From: Obelidium mucronatum
Lineage: Eukaryota; Chytridiomycota; Chytridiomycetes; Chytridiales; Chytriomycetaceae
Direction: 5' to 3'
NCBI GenBank assembly: GCA_025765595.1
Contig: JAIVFH010000094.1
Coordinates: forward strand, 62,001 to 126,000
DNA: 64,000 bases
Below, piece after piece: positions 54,891 through 64,000 of this stretch. The notes beneath the pieces were generated by a model. That model saw nothing but the letters and a program-made list of their open reading frames with translations. It made no database searches and was not told where the DNA came from. The position numbers and the translations under genes are program-made. The stretch's first letter is position 1; every line of letters begins with the position of its first letter.

Positions 54891-56673
54891 TTAAATATTC
54901 TCGTAAAACTCCTTAAGAACATTAATGTCAACTCTCTTGGAAGCGCGCTCTGCAAAAACCGTAATACCAAGCTTGCCAGTTCCAGGAATCCTTTCCATTC
55001 CGGCCTCTAAAAACAGACGAACCCACTTGGGGTCGTGATATCCAGCTACAACTGCAACACGACGCACGGTTTCATTGTCCCACCACTTATTCTCATCTTG
55101 CTCCCCAGACTTTTGAATCTGAGGGATAGTTGCAAGAACCTGATACACCAGCAAACTAACCCAAGCATCCGTAGCCGCGTAGTCCATCTGAGCTCTATTC
55201 AAGGGCCTCGTCCAATTTCCAATCTGAATTGCTTTCGGTTTCTTCATTTTCAGTCCAAGATAGATTGCCGCCAAAGTTGACAAGCCAGTGGACACCCTTC
55301 TATTCGCTGTACCAGCACCAGAGGCAACAGACCCCTCTACCTGTGCGTCCGCAATTTCTTCTATCCCCTGAGCTTCTAGGTTGAACTTCCGCAAATCTAC
55401 AACCTCGCCGGCAGCGTTCGCACACACTTTCTTGATGTCTGGATGTGTAAGGATCCAGTGTATTGATTTCGGTAACGGAATTTTGATGGCGGATTGGTGG
55501 ACAAGGAGGCATTTTGTTGGAGTGGATATTTGGAGGAGGTTTGGGGGTAAGGAGGGATCTTGTGGAGTCCACATTTCCATTGTAGTTTCAGTATCAAATC
55601 CAAGAAACGTGTTGGGTTTTGGAATCCAAGTTCTGTCGATTTTTATGAAAAAAAGAAAACGTTTTAAGACGATAGACAATCAAAGAGAGCAAAGGGGTAA
55701 CATTTACCCGTCCGAATCTACTCGGTCGACAATCTCAGACATGACAAATTGATCACAAATCTCGTTTGTTGTTCCATAAACAATGTCAAATCCGTTGGGT
55801 AAACAGCAGGGAATCAATTCAAACTCCAAATCGGAGGCAATGGCAAGGGGTGTGTCGAAACCAGATCGCTCATATTCGTCATAAATCTGAGATACGTCGA
55901 GCAAAGGATTATCTGAAGATGTGAATGCAAGTCTGTCTTGGTCGTGGATAAGTTCAGTTGTTCCAGACGGTGTTTGGATTTCAAGAGGGATGCCTCCTCC
56001 CTTATTAATTTTGAAAGCAGTTGGAAAAAAAGCGACAAAGGATGAAAGGCCGCCGCTGGAATGATGTCGCGTAGTCCAGTACGGTTTGAAATCTGAATGA
56101 TGTTTACTATTTAGATTCGGACTTTTTTTTTGGAAATAGAGAACGACACAAACCTATATGATGTTCAACTAATGATCTGACTTGACCCAGTAATAGTCCT
56201 CTCTCATTCACGATTGGCAGAAAGGCTCCTGATGACTTTCCAATCTTCTTGGCCAGTTTTGCGCGATTTTCAGCGCTCATTCGATCGTAAGGAGAAGACT
56301 TGAGAGATACATCCGCGAAAGAAGTTCGAAGAGTATTGACGAGGCCAGCAAATGTCATGACAAAGTTCCTCTTCTGCGCACTCATCTGTTGGTTGTTGGA
56401 TCTCTTGCGGTACTGACCCGGTTGATTAAAGGACCGGGAAGTATTATTTCCAGTCGATTGATTTGCATATGAAGCTGGGTTCCCCGATTGTATCTTTTGT
56501 TTCTTCTGTGTATGTTCAGTTGATGCTACGGTAGTTGGCCTTGGGGGCAGACTAGTCACTGGCCGGGGTGGAAGGTGCATGCTGGTGGATGTGGATTGAG
56601 CGCTAGGTTTTGACGGCTTGGCCCGTGCTTTAGCCAGGTGAGGGGGCGGTGGAAGCGGATGGCGGGTGGACAT
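54891..56673 (-). CDS. 3'-5' exonuclease-domain protein, paralogue B
   Basis: Three exons (56,673-56,154, 56,092-55,708, 55,632-54,891), about 548 aa, no frame breaks. Pro-rich basic N-terminus (MSTRHPLPPPPHLAKARAKP), a helical segment ending FLPIVNERGLLLGQVRSLV, the same middle domain as paralogue A (YWTTRHHSSGG ... FELIPCCLPNGFDIVYG) and the DnaQ exonuclease: GFDTETT, THPDIKKVCANAAGEVVDLR, YAATDAWVSLLVYQ, and a shared tail WWDNETVRRVAVVAGYHDPKW. Introns sit at the same places as in A (before YW.TRH and before TWIPKP), confirming tandem duplication. Likely substrate is RNA or DNA 3' ends. The conserved tail V.GYHDPKW.RLFLEAGM is outside known exonuclease motifs and may define a family. Confidence 0.82.
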
Positions 56674-56722
56674 TGGCAAAAAAGAAAGAAATTGAAAAGA
56701 ATCAAAACGAAACAACTGAACG

Positions 56723-57289
56723 ATGGACGGGTTTCGCCTTACTGCAAAACACGTCAACAATCGAACAAAATGCAAAAGTACCGACAGCGAAATCTGCGAC
56801 AGAAGCGGCGCAAGCGGTATCCCGAGAGACTCGATGGAGCTGGCTAACGGTGTTTCCGCCCAAGTGTTTACAGCGAAGCAGATTCTCGAGAGACTAAAGT
56901 ACCACACTGAAACCTGCTCTGACGGCGGCGATATTGAAGACGATATGTTCAGCGTTGATACTTTGACTCAAGAAGACAGAGCATCAAGGGGGAAACTTGA
57001 AACAAACTTTATGACGCCTGGCGATTCAGTTTCAACTCTTGTAGAAGATACCGAAAGCAACGATATTTCAGCGGAGGCAGAAATTGCGAAACTTGCAATA
57101 TTGAAGTCCTCTTTCAAGAAACCAGGCTCATTTAAAAAGCGACGCGTTGTCTTTGACTTGTCCAAAAACCAGCGGTTTCCTCTTTCTTCGGAATGTCGGT
57201 GCGTTCCAACGGCAACACATTTAATTGCTTGTAAGGAACATGGTCGCCCCTTTTTGATTTCTTATTTGGATCATTTGTTTGTGCAATAA
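56723..57289 (+). CDS. Hypothetical protein, 188 aa
   Basis: Single-exon frame: MDGFRLTAKHVNNRTKC..., acidic Ser/Thr-rich centre (TCSDGGDIEDDMFSVDTLTQ), basic patch SFKKPGSFKKRRVVFDLSKN, and a C-terminal SSECRCVPTATHLIACKEHG resembling a small zinc-binding knuckle (C.C........C..H). Not recognised. Divergent from exonuclease B, 49 bp between starts. Could be nuclear given the basic patch; unproven. Confidence 0.55.
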   Translation: MDGFRLTAKHVNNRTKCKSTDSEICDRSGASGIPRDSMELANGVSAQVFTAKQILERLKYHTETCSDGGDIEDDMFSVDTLTQEDRASRGKLETNFMTPGDSVSTLVEDTESNDISAEAEIAKLAILKSSFKKPGSFKKRRVVFDLSKNQRFPLSSECRCVPTATHLIACKEHGRPFLISYLDHLFVQ

Positions 57290-57355
57290 TGAAAGTGTAT
57301 CAATGATTACATGTATTTTTTATTGGAGGTTATATAAACAGGTGAGGATATAGAA

Positions 57356-57784
57356 TCATCCACGAAGAGAGTGTTCCATCTTATGAAGTTCGGCTACTTG
57401 TTGTGGAGTTCCCATATTCTCAATTGCTCTCACTCCTGCCGGATATAGGTCTTCCGAAATAGGACCCTTTTGCACTGGAAGGGTATCAACGTTTCCCAGC
57501 TCCTGGTTAAAAGAAGTGTGGTTCATTTGGTCGCGGGCAACTCCAGGGTGAAAGTTGTCGATTGGGGCCTGGTTGTGCTCTTGTCGATGAAGGTTTCTCA
57601 CTTGCTCAGCAGTTCCCATGTTTTCAATAGCACGAATTCCGGCAGGATACATGTCTTCAGAAATAGGTCCCTTCTTGACTGGTAGTGGAGTCACGTTTCC
57701 AAGCTCTTGAGTCAATTTGGTTTGGTTGACTTGGTCTCGAGCAACTCCAGGATGCATGTTGTCGATTTGTTGTTGTGAGTTCAT
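57356..57784 (-). CDS. Small protein of two ~66-aa repeats
   Basis: 142 aa made of two copies of one unit: IDNMHPGVARDQVNQTKLTQ...ELGNVTPLPVKKGPISEDMYPAG...IENMGTAEQVRNLHRQEH, then IDNFHPGVARDQMNHTSFNQ...PVQKGPISEDLYPAG...MGTPQQVAELHKMEH. Highly polar, no hydrophobic core, no signal peptide. Not recognised. Composition recalls stress-protective disordered proteins, but that is only an impression. Open frame is clean and its start follows an A/T-rich leader. Confidence 0.65.
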   Translation of the reverse strand: MNSQQQIDNMHPGVARDQVNQTKLTQELGNVTPLPVKKGPISEDMYPAGIRAIENMGTAEQVRNLHRQEHNQAPIDNFHPGVARDQMNHTSFNQELGNVDTLPVQKGPISEDLYPAGVRAIENMGTPQQVAELHKMEHSLRG

Positions 57785-58173
57785 TGTAAAATGCTTTGGC
57801 CTTTTTTTAGTTGGTGGGTGGGAGAAACGCGAGAAGAGACGGTTTTATCCTGTTGGTATCAGATTGACCATTTATGAGTCACCAGCGAACTGAGTCACTT
57901 GTATTCGCCCAAAACACGTGCTTCGTGATCTTTTAAGACAAATCGTGCAAAGAATTATTATTCACCTCAGCAATGTTATTATTCCTGGATTTCCAAAGTG
58001 TTTTCGGTGGGCAATTTGATATAGTAGAGTGGGGATGAACAAAGCAAATGAGTTAACTGATTAAAAACAAATATCTTAGTTTATAAAGAATGATCTGGTA
58101 GTTTCCCTTCATTAAAGATCAATCCATCTGTCCAGAAGCAAAAATCAAAAAACAGTTTCGAAAAGTGATTGAA
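57785..58173. other. Intergenic spacer between divergent genes
   Basis: About 390 bp. Includes the leader of the two-repeat protein on the left (AAAAGG.CAAAGCATTT region) and the leader of the TPR gene on the right. No gene or clear motif seen; a T/A-rich stretch at about 58,065-58,090 is nearest to a core promoter. Confidence 0.4.
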
Positions 58174-60625
58174 ATGGAAAGCATCACGCTTGCAGCCGCA
58201 GCTGAACCGTTTTCGCTCCCCTTTCCAACCACAACAACGACTGCGATGCCTCTTTTTGCAAATGCTGTTCCGCGTCGCTTCCAGCTTCCTCTGGCTTTGC
58301 TGGATGCTCTGCTACCACAGCCGGACACAAGCAAGTCAGAGCAGCCCCTGACGGCAAACACTCCTCAAATCACATACACGACGCCGTCTCTAGACTTTCC
58401 TCACTTTAATGCCCTTTTGGATGCAGCCGTTGCGTCTTTGGAATATGACTTGCAAAAATACATTGACACTCACACACCGGATTGGAAACGGCTTAAATCG
58501 GATCCAGAATACGTCCAAGAATATGAAAAAGAAAAGAATTTGTATGCTGTAAAGAGAGTACGCGATGTCATTGTAAGTGCTTGGAGGGACTGCGTGTTTT
58601 GGTTAATATCTGTCAACTGGGGATTTGAACCGAAACACAACATTAGTCTCTATTCAACACTCTCACATATCCACCTCGAGTGCAACCGCGAGCAAAAGAA
58701 CGAATAGCTGGAACTGCCACCACAAAGCAAACGAATCAACAACAACACCAGCAACAACAACGGCATGACCACCCTGATTCAACTGAAATCATCAACAACA
58801 TCTACCCTGGCAAAGTCATTGTTGCGATTACAGCGCAATTCGAATCCCCATCATCCTCAACAGACCGCACACCTCCTGAAACACCTCGCGCAGCAAAGCA
58901 TTCCGCCTCGCACAACTCGTCCCGCCGAACCACGAACCCTTCATCGCCGACTCATCATCAGCAACACTCTCCACTGCATCATAACCAACGCCTGAAGCAC
59001 CCATATCACTCCCTCATTGCATCTCTCAACTCTCCACACCCGACATTCGAAATAACTCTCTCCCCTGCAGCACGGGCGCAGTATCATTTCCAACGAGCGC
59101 GAATCTACGCGTTTCTTCCGTGGAAAGATGAACGTGTGGCTGAAGATTTGGGGCGGTGTTGTAAACTGGATCCGAAGCGGGCTGATGCGTGGAATCTGAT
59201 GGGAGAGTGGTATTGTAGACAGGGAAGTAGTGTTTCCTTTTACGATGATTCTGAGGCAGCGGCAGCGGATGAGGATAATAAGGAGGTTCATGATAAGTTG
59301 AAGAGTGTTGGAGTTGAGTTGGTTTCTGTCAAGAAGGATTGGTGGGGTTTGGGAAGACAGTGTTTTGAACGAGGATTGAAAGTTGTGAGTACACAAGTCA
59401 AAAAAAGGATTATCATTTTGAGAGGCTAATGGAGCGGTTTTTTTTTTGTTTTGTTTCGTTGTCTATTGCTTGACTAGAAACGAAATCGGGATGGACTTTT
59501 GTTTTCGGCTCAAGTGCTGCGAGCTGGCCCTCCAAGTATGGTTTTCTTAATGTTGTATTTCTTTGGTTTTTTCAGATATGTCTCATGCAATGGAAATTAG
59601 ATAAGGGGAATATTGAGGAAAGCGAGAAACTATGCAGAGAAGCGCTCGCACTGGATATGAAGGATGGGAAATCGTGGTGTAAGTTTTTTTTTTTTTTTTG
59701 TATCGGATCTAAAAAGCGGCAAAAGTTGGATTAGGATGCGTCTATCTCAAGCAGTTCTTTGGCCTTACATTTGATCCAAAGGACTTGCACAAGTCTCTAG
59801 TTGCCTATAACAACGCGGCCAATGATCCAAATATGCAGAACGACGCGGATCTGTTTGGAAACCGAGCAAGCGTCCATCAATACACAGAATATTACCAACT
59901 GGCGCTATTGGACTTTGATAAATGCGCAAAACTGGATCCTTTACAAAGCGGGGTGGATTCGTGGCCGAAAATGGATCATTTGAAAGGACTTTTAGGGGCT
60001 GTGGCGCGGTTTGTTAGGATGTGTCAGAAGGAAGTCGATTCTGTCAACTCTGGCAACAAGGTGACGGGCGGTGGAAAGTTAAAGTATGCTTTTCCTATTT
60101 TATTCAAAAAGTATGCGGCTATGAAGGACGGCGTTTCAGGGGCGGAAATAGAGGAAACGATTGGATTTGTGAAACGAGATGACGTCCACAAGGGCAAATT
60201 TTTAAAAGTAGAGATTGTCAAGTGTTTGGGGGATGGTCTTCCAAGGTAAGATGGTTTGTTTCAGCTGTCTCTAAATTGACATGAATTTCCAAGGACATTT
60301 GTGGCCAAGGATGTTAAGGGAGTTTGTATGGGAGTCTCGGTCTTTAACGTCACGATTCCGATTCAAGTGGGTGATGAGCTTCTTGTCGCATCCCCTTGTG
60401 TGTTCCGCGTCAAAGTAGATTTTGAGGAGGTACAGTTATAATTCCCACTCGACAGAATTATTGCCGCCAAAGATGCTTGCCTAATGTATCGCTTATTTTG
60501 GGATATAGTGCAAGGCAGATTATGTTAATCTGCGAATTGACCGTCCTTGGATGTTGAGTGTGAATGGGAAAATTGTAGGTAAACAAAGCATTGCATTAAC
60601 GGAAGCTCGATTTGAGAATCTTTAG
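58174..60625 (+). CDS. TTC5-like TPR protein with OB-fold C-terminus
   Basis: Seven exons (58,174-58,572, 58,647-59,384, 59,478-59,535, 59,583-59,678, 59,726-60,245, 60,294-60,429, 60,509-60,625), about 687 aa. Family marks: RAQYHFQRARIYAFLPWKDE and EDLGRCCKLDPKRADAWNLM (TPR-like), AQVLRAGPP, EKLCREALALDMKDGKSW, GLGCVYLKQFFGLTFDPKD, AYNNAANDPN and LDFDKCAKLDP, then the OB domain: MGVSVFNVTIPIQVGDELLV and IDRPWMLSVNGKIVG. TTC5/Strap proteins are stress-response cofactors and tubulin-autoregulation factors. Unlike TTC5, it has a long N-terminal extension (Gln- and Pro-rich). One extra A at the end of exon 3 (59,535) puts the junction one base out, the same +1 pattern. Confidence 0.8.
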
Positions 60626-60681
60626 TTGTATTTATTTAATTAAGTATTATTTATTATATACGCCATAATTTTAAGAATTAA

Positions 60682-61278
60682 ATGGATATTAAGTTGGCGT
60701 CAACTCAAGCACACCTTGTCCAGATCCGGCAGTTGATGCTGGCAAACCAAAAGTCCAATCTGAATCCTGGAATTGCAGCTTCGGATGGATTCCTGTCTTT
60801 TGAGTACTCTGCTGACCTGTTGAGTGAGATGATGCGCACGACACCACCAATAATCGCAGCATCGAAATCAGAGGATACTCCGGACAAAGAGATTGTTGTT
60901 GGATATGCCTTGGCGGTGACAACGGAAACTGCTCTTAAAGACGAGGAGTTGGCAGTGCCAGTTCGATACTTGGAAACACAGGGCTTTTATCAAGGAACGC
61001 CAATCAAGTCGTTAAAGTACTTGATAATGGGTCAAATATGTGTTCGGGAGGGATACCGCGGACAGGGAGTCCTCGCGGGCATGTACAAGGAATTCAGCCG
61101 CGTTTATCGGGAGAAAGGGTTCGACGTTGTTGTGACGGAGGTAGCCAAGACGAATGAGAGGTCCATGAGGGCGCACCAGAAGGCGGGATGGATTGTATTT
61201 GATTCGATGGAGTCCAAGGGTGTTGCATGGGACATGATACTCTTGGACTTGTTGCGTGGTGAAACCAAACAAAAGTGA
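60682..61278 (+). CDS. GNAT-family N-acetyltransferase
   Basis: 198 aa, single exon, clean frame. GNAT fold with the acetyl-CoA-binding motif A visible as LIMGQICVREGYRGQGVLAG (V..xxRGQGV/A) and motif B-like RVYREKGFDVVVTEVAKTNE followed by RAHQKAGWIVFD. The N-terminal half (KLASTQAHLVQIRQLMLANQ, PGIAASDGFLSFEYSADLL) is typical for uncharacterised microbial GNATs. Substrate unknown. It starts 56 bp after the TTC5-like stop, same strand. Confidence 0.85.
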   Translation: MDIKLASTQAHLVQIRQLMLANQKSNLNPGIAASDGFLSFEYSADLLSEMMRTTPPIIAASKSEDTPDKEIVVGYALAVTTETALKDEELAVPVRYLETQGFYQGTPIKSLKYLIMGQICVREGYRGQGVLAGMYKEFSRVYREKGFDVVVTEVAKTNERSMRAHQKAGWIVFDSMESKGVAWDMILLDLLRGETKQK

Positions 61279-61327
61279 AACGTTGATCGAAATAAAAAAA
61301 TTGTTTGTTTTTGTTTTCACACAAAAA

Positions 61328-62389
61328 ATGGCGGCGGATCCTTCTTTGGCGCAGAGCAGCGGCAGCAGCAGCAAGAGCAAGAAGGAGCGGAAGGACAAGA
61401 GCGCAGACAAGGGCAGGGACAAGCCCGACGTCAAGCCCGACGACAAGCCCGAAGACAGCGCAGCGGCGCTCGCGCGCAAAGACGCGGCGCTGCAGAGCGT
61501 CCTCGGCGAGCTCGCGCGGCTGCAGCCGCTGGAGGCGCGCGTGGCGGCGCTGACGGCGGAGCTCGCGGGCGCGCAGACGGCGGCGGAGGCGGCCGCCGCC
61601 GCGCAGGCCGCCGCCGACGCGCGCGCCGCCGAGCTCGCCGCCGCCGCCGAGACCGCCGCCGCCCAGGCCGCCGCGGGCACCGCCGCCGCCGCCGCGGACC
61701 GCGAGCTGCTGCGCAAGCTGCGCGTCGACGTGCAGAAGCTGAAGGACGCCGCTGCCGCGAAGGACGCTGCGCTCGTCCAGCTCGGCGCCGAGCTCGACCG
61801 CGCAAAGAACATCATGTCCAGCGAGATCGAGAAGGTCAACCAGGAGAAGCGCAACCTGGCTACCGCCTACAACCGCAGCGAGCTCGACAAGGAGGAGATG
61901 GTCAGCGAGTACGCCCAGATGAAGGCCGAGCGGGACGAGCTGGCGGCCGATGTCGAGAAGCGCAAGAAGAAGCTCAAGAAGAAGGAGAAGGAGATCGACG
62001 ACCTGTCCGAGGCAAAGAAGTCGCTCAAGCAGGACCTCAAGTCGGCGAAAGCGAAAGTGGCAAAGTACAAGGTTGAGAAGGATCTCGCCACGAAGCTGCA
62101 AGCGGAACTGGATGAATTGCGGGCTGCTAAGGAACTAGTCGATCATCAATTGGCTCGGGCGCTGAAGGACGCCGAAAAGGCCAAGGCGTCATCCCAAAAG
62201 AAGGAAGTCAAGATCAAACACATTGAAACCAAAAACAAGATTCAAATTGACGATAAACTGCGTGCGATGAAGGAACGTGTGACGGCTTCGATTGACGAAA
62301 CGATTCAGCTACTGCTCAGCAACAACGTTGAAGAGAATGCCGACCCAAATAAGCATGTAGAGTTGCTTGCACCAGCTCACAATGCGTAA
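61328..62389 (+). CDS. Ala/Lys-rich coiled-coil protein
   Basis: 353 aa, single exon. N-terminus Lys/Asp-rich (SKKERKDKSADKGRDKPDVK with KPD repeats), then about 100 residues of Ala/Glu heptads (AAEAAAAAQAAADARAAELA) and about 150 residues of Lys/Glu/Leu coiled coil (EIDDLSEAKKSLKQDLKSAK). No globular domain. The first 600 bp are extremely GC-rich (Ala GCG/GCC codons), the end is not. Could be a spindle, centrosome or vesicle-tethering protein; nothing allows a choice. Confidence 0.75.
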   Translation: MAADPSLAQSSGSSSKSKKERKDKSADKGRDKPDVKPDDKPEDSAAALARKDAALQSVLGELARLQPLEARVAALTAELAGAQTAAEAAAAAQAAADARAAELAAAAETAAAQAAAGTAAAAADRELLRKLRVDVQKLKDAAAAKDAALVQLGAELDRAKNIMSSEIEKVNQEKRNLATAYNRSELDKEEMVSEYAQMKAERDELAADVEKRKKKLKKKEKEIDDLSEAKKSLKQDLKSAKAKVAKYKVEKDLATKLQAELDELRAAKELVDHQLARALKDAEKAKASSQKKEVKIKHIETKNKIQIDDKLRAMKERVTASIDETIQLLLSNNVEENADPNKHVELLAPAHNA

Positions 62390-62534
62390 AAAAAAAACAA
62401 CAACTAAATCGATTCGATTGCATCCATTACTTATTTGTCCAATGAATTGAAAGAGGCGTAAAGTAAAGTTCTCTTCAAGAGTTGTGACTTTTGAAACCAA
62501 AGAGGCGTTCCATTTTCTGCATTTTAATCATCTC

Positions 62535-64000
62535 ATGTCGAAAGTCCCCTCACTTATCCGACACCGGCGGGTTCAGACAGTCCTCCTCTTTGTAGTAGGA
62601 ACTCTAGTTCTGTTCGGATTGACACAGACTTCTCTACTGTCTGGGGCCACTTCTGCTCACTCTGCGCAGACGCAGTCAATTGACATCAATGAATATGACT
62701 GATGCCATGGACCATCTAATGTCCCCTACGCAGTCCCCTACGCAACCCGGCACTACTGCGATCAAAGATACAACTCATTCCCCTGTCGAGCCAAAGAAGG
62801 AGAAGCAAACAGCAGTCAATCAAAACGGAGGCTATCTGCCCCCAAAGAAAAACATCCCACTTTCCGAACTGGAAACCGATATTGATCTTCTGCAAGCAAG
62901 ATTTTTGGACTTTCTCAATGGTGAAGAAGGGCTTCAGGACTCAAGGTGTGTAACACTCAATGTGTGTTTGCCTCAAACATGCCCGAAACACTGACAACCT
63001 TCCCCCTCCCCAACTAACTCTAGCACTCCATACGGCATCTTTGGAGGCTCTCTTCAAAAGCTGGAAAGTCCATTCAACGTCCGAACTTCTTGGAACAGAA
63101 TTCATCAATATGCCCTCCATGTCAAGACTGTTCCCTACAACCGAAGCGATTTCCTCGCCTTGGGTCGTAGAGCTCGTGCCAACTTGATTGCAAACACGAT
63201 CTTGTACGACAAGCCGTCACTCATTACCCTCTTGGCCCTTGCTACAAGCGACAAAGACGTGAGCGCACAGGCGGCCAAACAGGAACTCCACAAGGAACTC
63301 CACCAAGTAACTCAAGGCTTAACACACTCTGTATTTCCATGGATTCAGCCTCGCTATAAATCAATTCACGAAATGCAAAAGTACTTTTTGGATCCCAAAA
63401 CAAGGGAGATGGGAATTGTGTTTACAACTGGAAAGTGGCATTTTGAATTGGCAGCGCACGCCATCATGACGCTTCGAGATGTATTGAATTGCACGCTTCC
63501 GATTGAAGTTGTGTACATGGGACCATGAGGATTTGGAACCCGATATGATCAAGGCGTTTGACTCCATGCCAGGTGTAACTACTGTCGACGTTCTGTCAAA
63601 GTTTAGCACGAGCGAACTCGGGGGATGGGCCATCAAGCCATTCGCGATCCTGGCAGCAAGTTTCCGAACATCGATTTTCATTGATGCCGATTCCCTCTTT
63701 TTCCAGGACCCTGAAAAGGTTGTTCGCGAGTCGATGCTTTTCAAGGAGTTTGGGCAAATGTTTTACCATGATCGTAGTTTGTTCAAGAATGATCCCTGCG
63801 AAATGGTTTCATGCGATTAATCCTGCAATGTCAAAGTATGCGGGTACGTTGCGGTATCTGAATGGGTTGTCGCATCATGAAATGGAAAGTGGTGTGGTTG
63901 TGGTGGATAAAGGGCGAACGGGGAACTTGCATGCCTTGCTGATGGTTTGTCAAATGAATTCAAAGGTTGAACGTGAAGTAGCTTACAAGAATATGCATGG
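62535..64000 (+). CDS. MNN1-type alpha-mannosyltransferase, 3' partial
   Basis: Type II Golgi membrane protein: MSKVPSLIRHRRVQ then the TM helix TVLLFVVGTLVLFGLTQTSL, a Ser/Thr/Pro stem, one intron (62,946-63,023), then the catalytic domain: GIVFTTGKWHFELAAHAIMT, LPIEVVYMG, GGWAIKPFAILAASFRTSIF with the metal-binding DxD in IDADSLFF, then FGQMFYHDR and ESGVVVVDKGRTG. These match yeast MNN1-family alpha-1,3-mannosyltransferases that extend N- and O-glycans. Three +1 breaks: near 62,690 (stem), 63,523 (GGACCATG) and 63,801 (CCCTGCG). Runs off the right edge still open. Confidence 0.88.

Noticed and set aside
61012..62101. Long minus-strand frames (280-335 codons)
   Set aside because: Shadows of the GC-rich Ala/Lys coiled-coil gene; Leu/Arg/Gly-rich low complexity.
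18800..63810. Programmed +1 ribosomal frameshifting
   Set aside because: The break sites share no slippery heptamer or downstream structure, hit functionally unrelated genes, and favour homopolymers; assembly error is simpler.

Overview
The window is nuclear DNA from a compact, intron-bearing fungal genome, most likely a zoosporic (chytrid-like) fungus. The evidence is many short GT-AG introns (about 45-110 nt), fungal-type genes (MNN1-type mannosyltransferase, LCB3-type sphingoid phosphatase, AIM24, fungal-style RGS boxes), a CFAP73/CCDC42-type axonemal gene that implies a flagellum, and Crinkler-type NTPase/nuclease genes of the kind known from chytrids and oomycetes. Gene structures below were built by hand from splice sites and protein logic, not from transcripts.

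Layout. 0.3-3.4 kb: Argonaute (5' end outside the window). 3.6-11.4 kb: a sphingoid-base-phosphate phosphatase and a GDSL esterase, apparently once neighbours, now separated by a ~5 kb insert that carries a GA/poly-G/Z-DNA-prone island, a decayed transposase-like fragment and a Crinkler-like NTPase-nuclease gene; the insert is bounded by ~0.43-0.46 kb direct repeats made of host sequence. 11.4-17.3 kb: primase large subunit, CFAP73-like, an EXORDIUM-family secreted protein, ribosomal protein uS5. 17.3-22.0 kb: four poorly characterised genes and a peroxisomal-type adenine nucleotide carrier. 22.2-27.9 kb: endonuclease IV, DUF952, EndoU, a second EXORDIUM-like protein with a chitin-binding-like tail, dephospho-CoA kinase. 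28.0-33.7 kb: a CAMK-like kinase and an RCC1-repeat gene in divergent orientation (both carry GC-hairpin repeats inside an intron) and a GC-capped hypothetical gene. 33.8-41.3 kb: a second Crinkler-type PD-(D/E)XK protein, an ABCD peroxisomal half-transporter, a TRIC-like channel and AIM24. 41.3-52.3 kb: a single-RGS gene followed by a giant gene with 15 tandem RGS boxes. 52.5-57.8 kb: an unrecognised gene, two tandem 3'-5' exonuclease paralogues, two small unknown genes. 58.2-64 kb: a TTC5-like TPR protein, a GNAT acetyltransferase, a coiled-coil protein and an MNN1-type mannosyltransferase running off the window.

The best candidate for an undescribed system is the poly-RGS gene (42,888-52,344, about 2,930 codons). 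Each RGS box sits on its own symmetric phase-1 exon, so the array could grow by tandem exon duplication, giving one protein that could engage many G-alpha subunits. The second is the Crinkler cassette with its flanking host-sequence repeats. The third is the set of palindromic GC-hairpin elements lying in introns of two divergent genes.

Caution on sequence quality: about two dozen genes otherwise look intact but contain single-base frame breaks, and nearly all are one extra base, often in short homopolymers. I read these as residual insertion errors in a long-read assembly rather than biology, and I annotate through them while marking each site.
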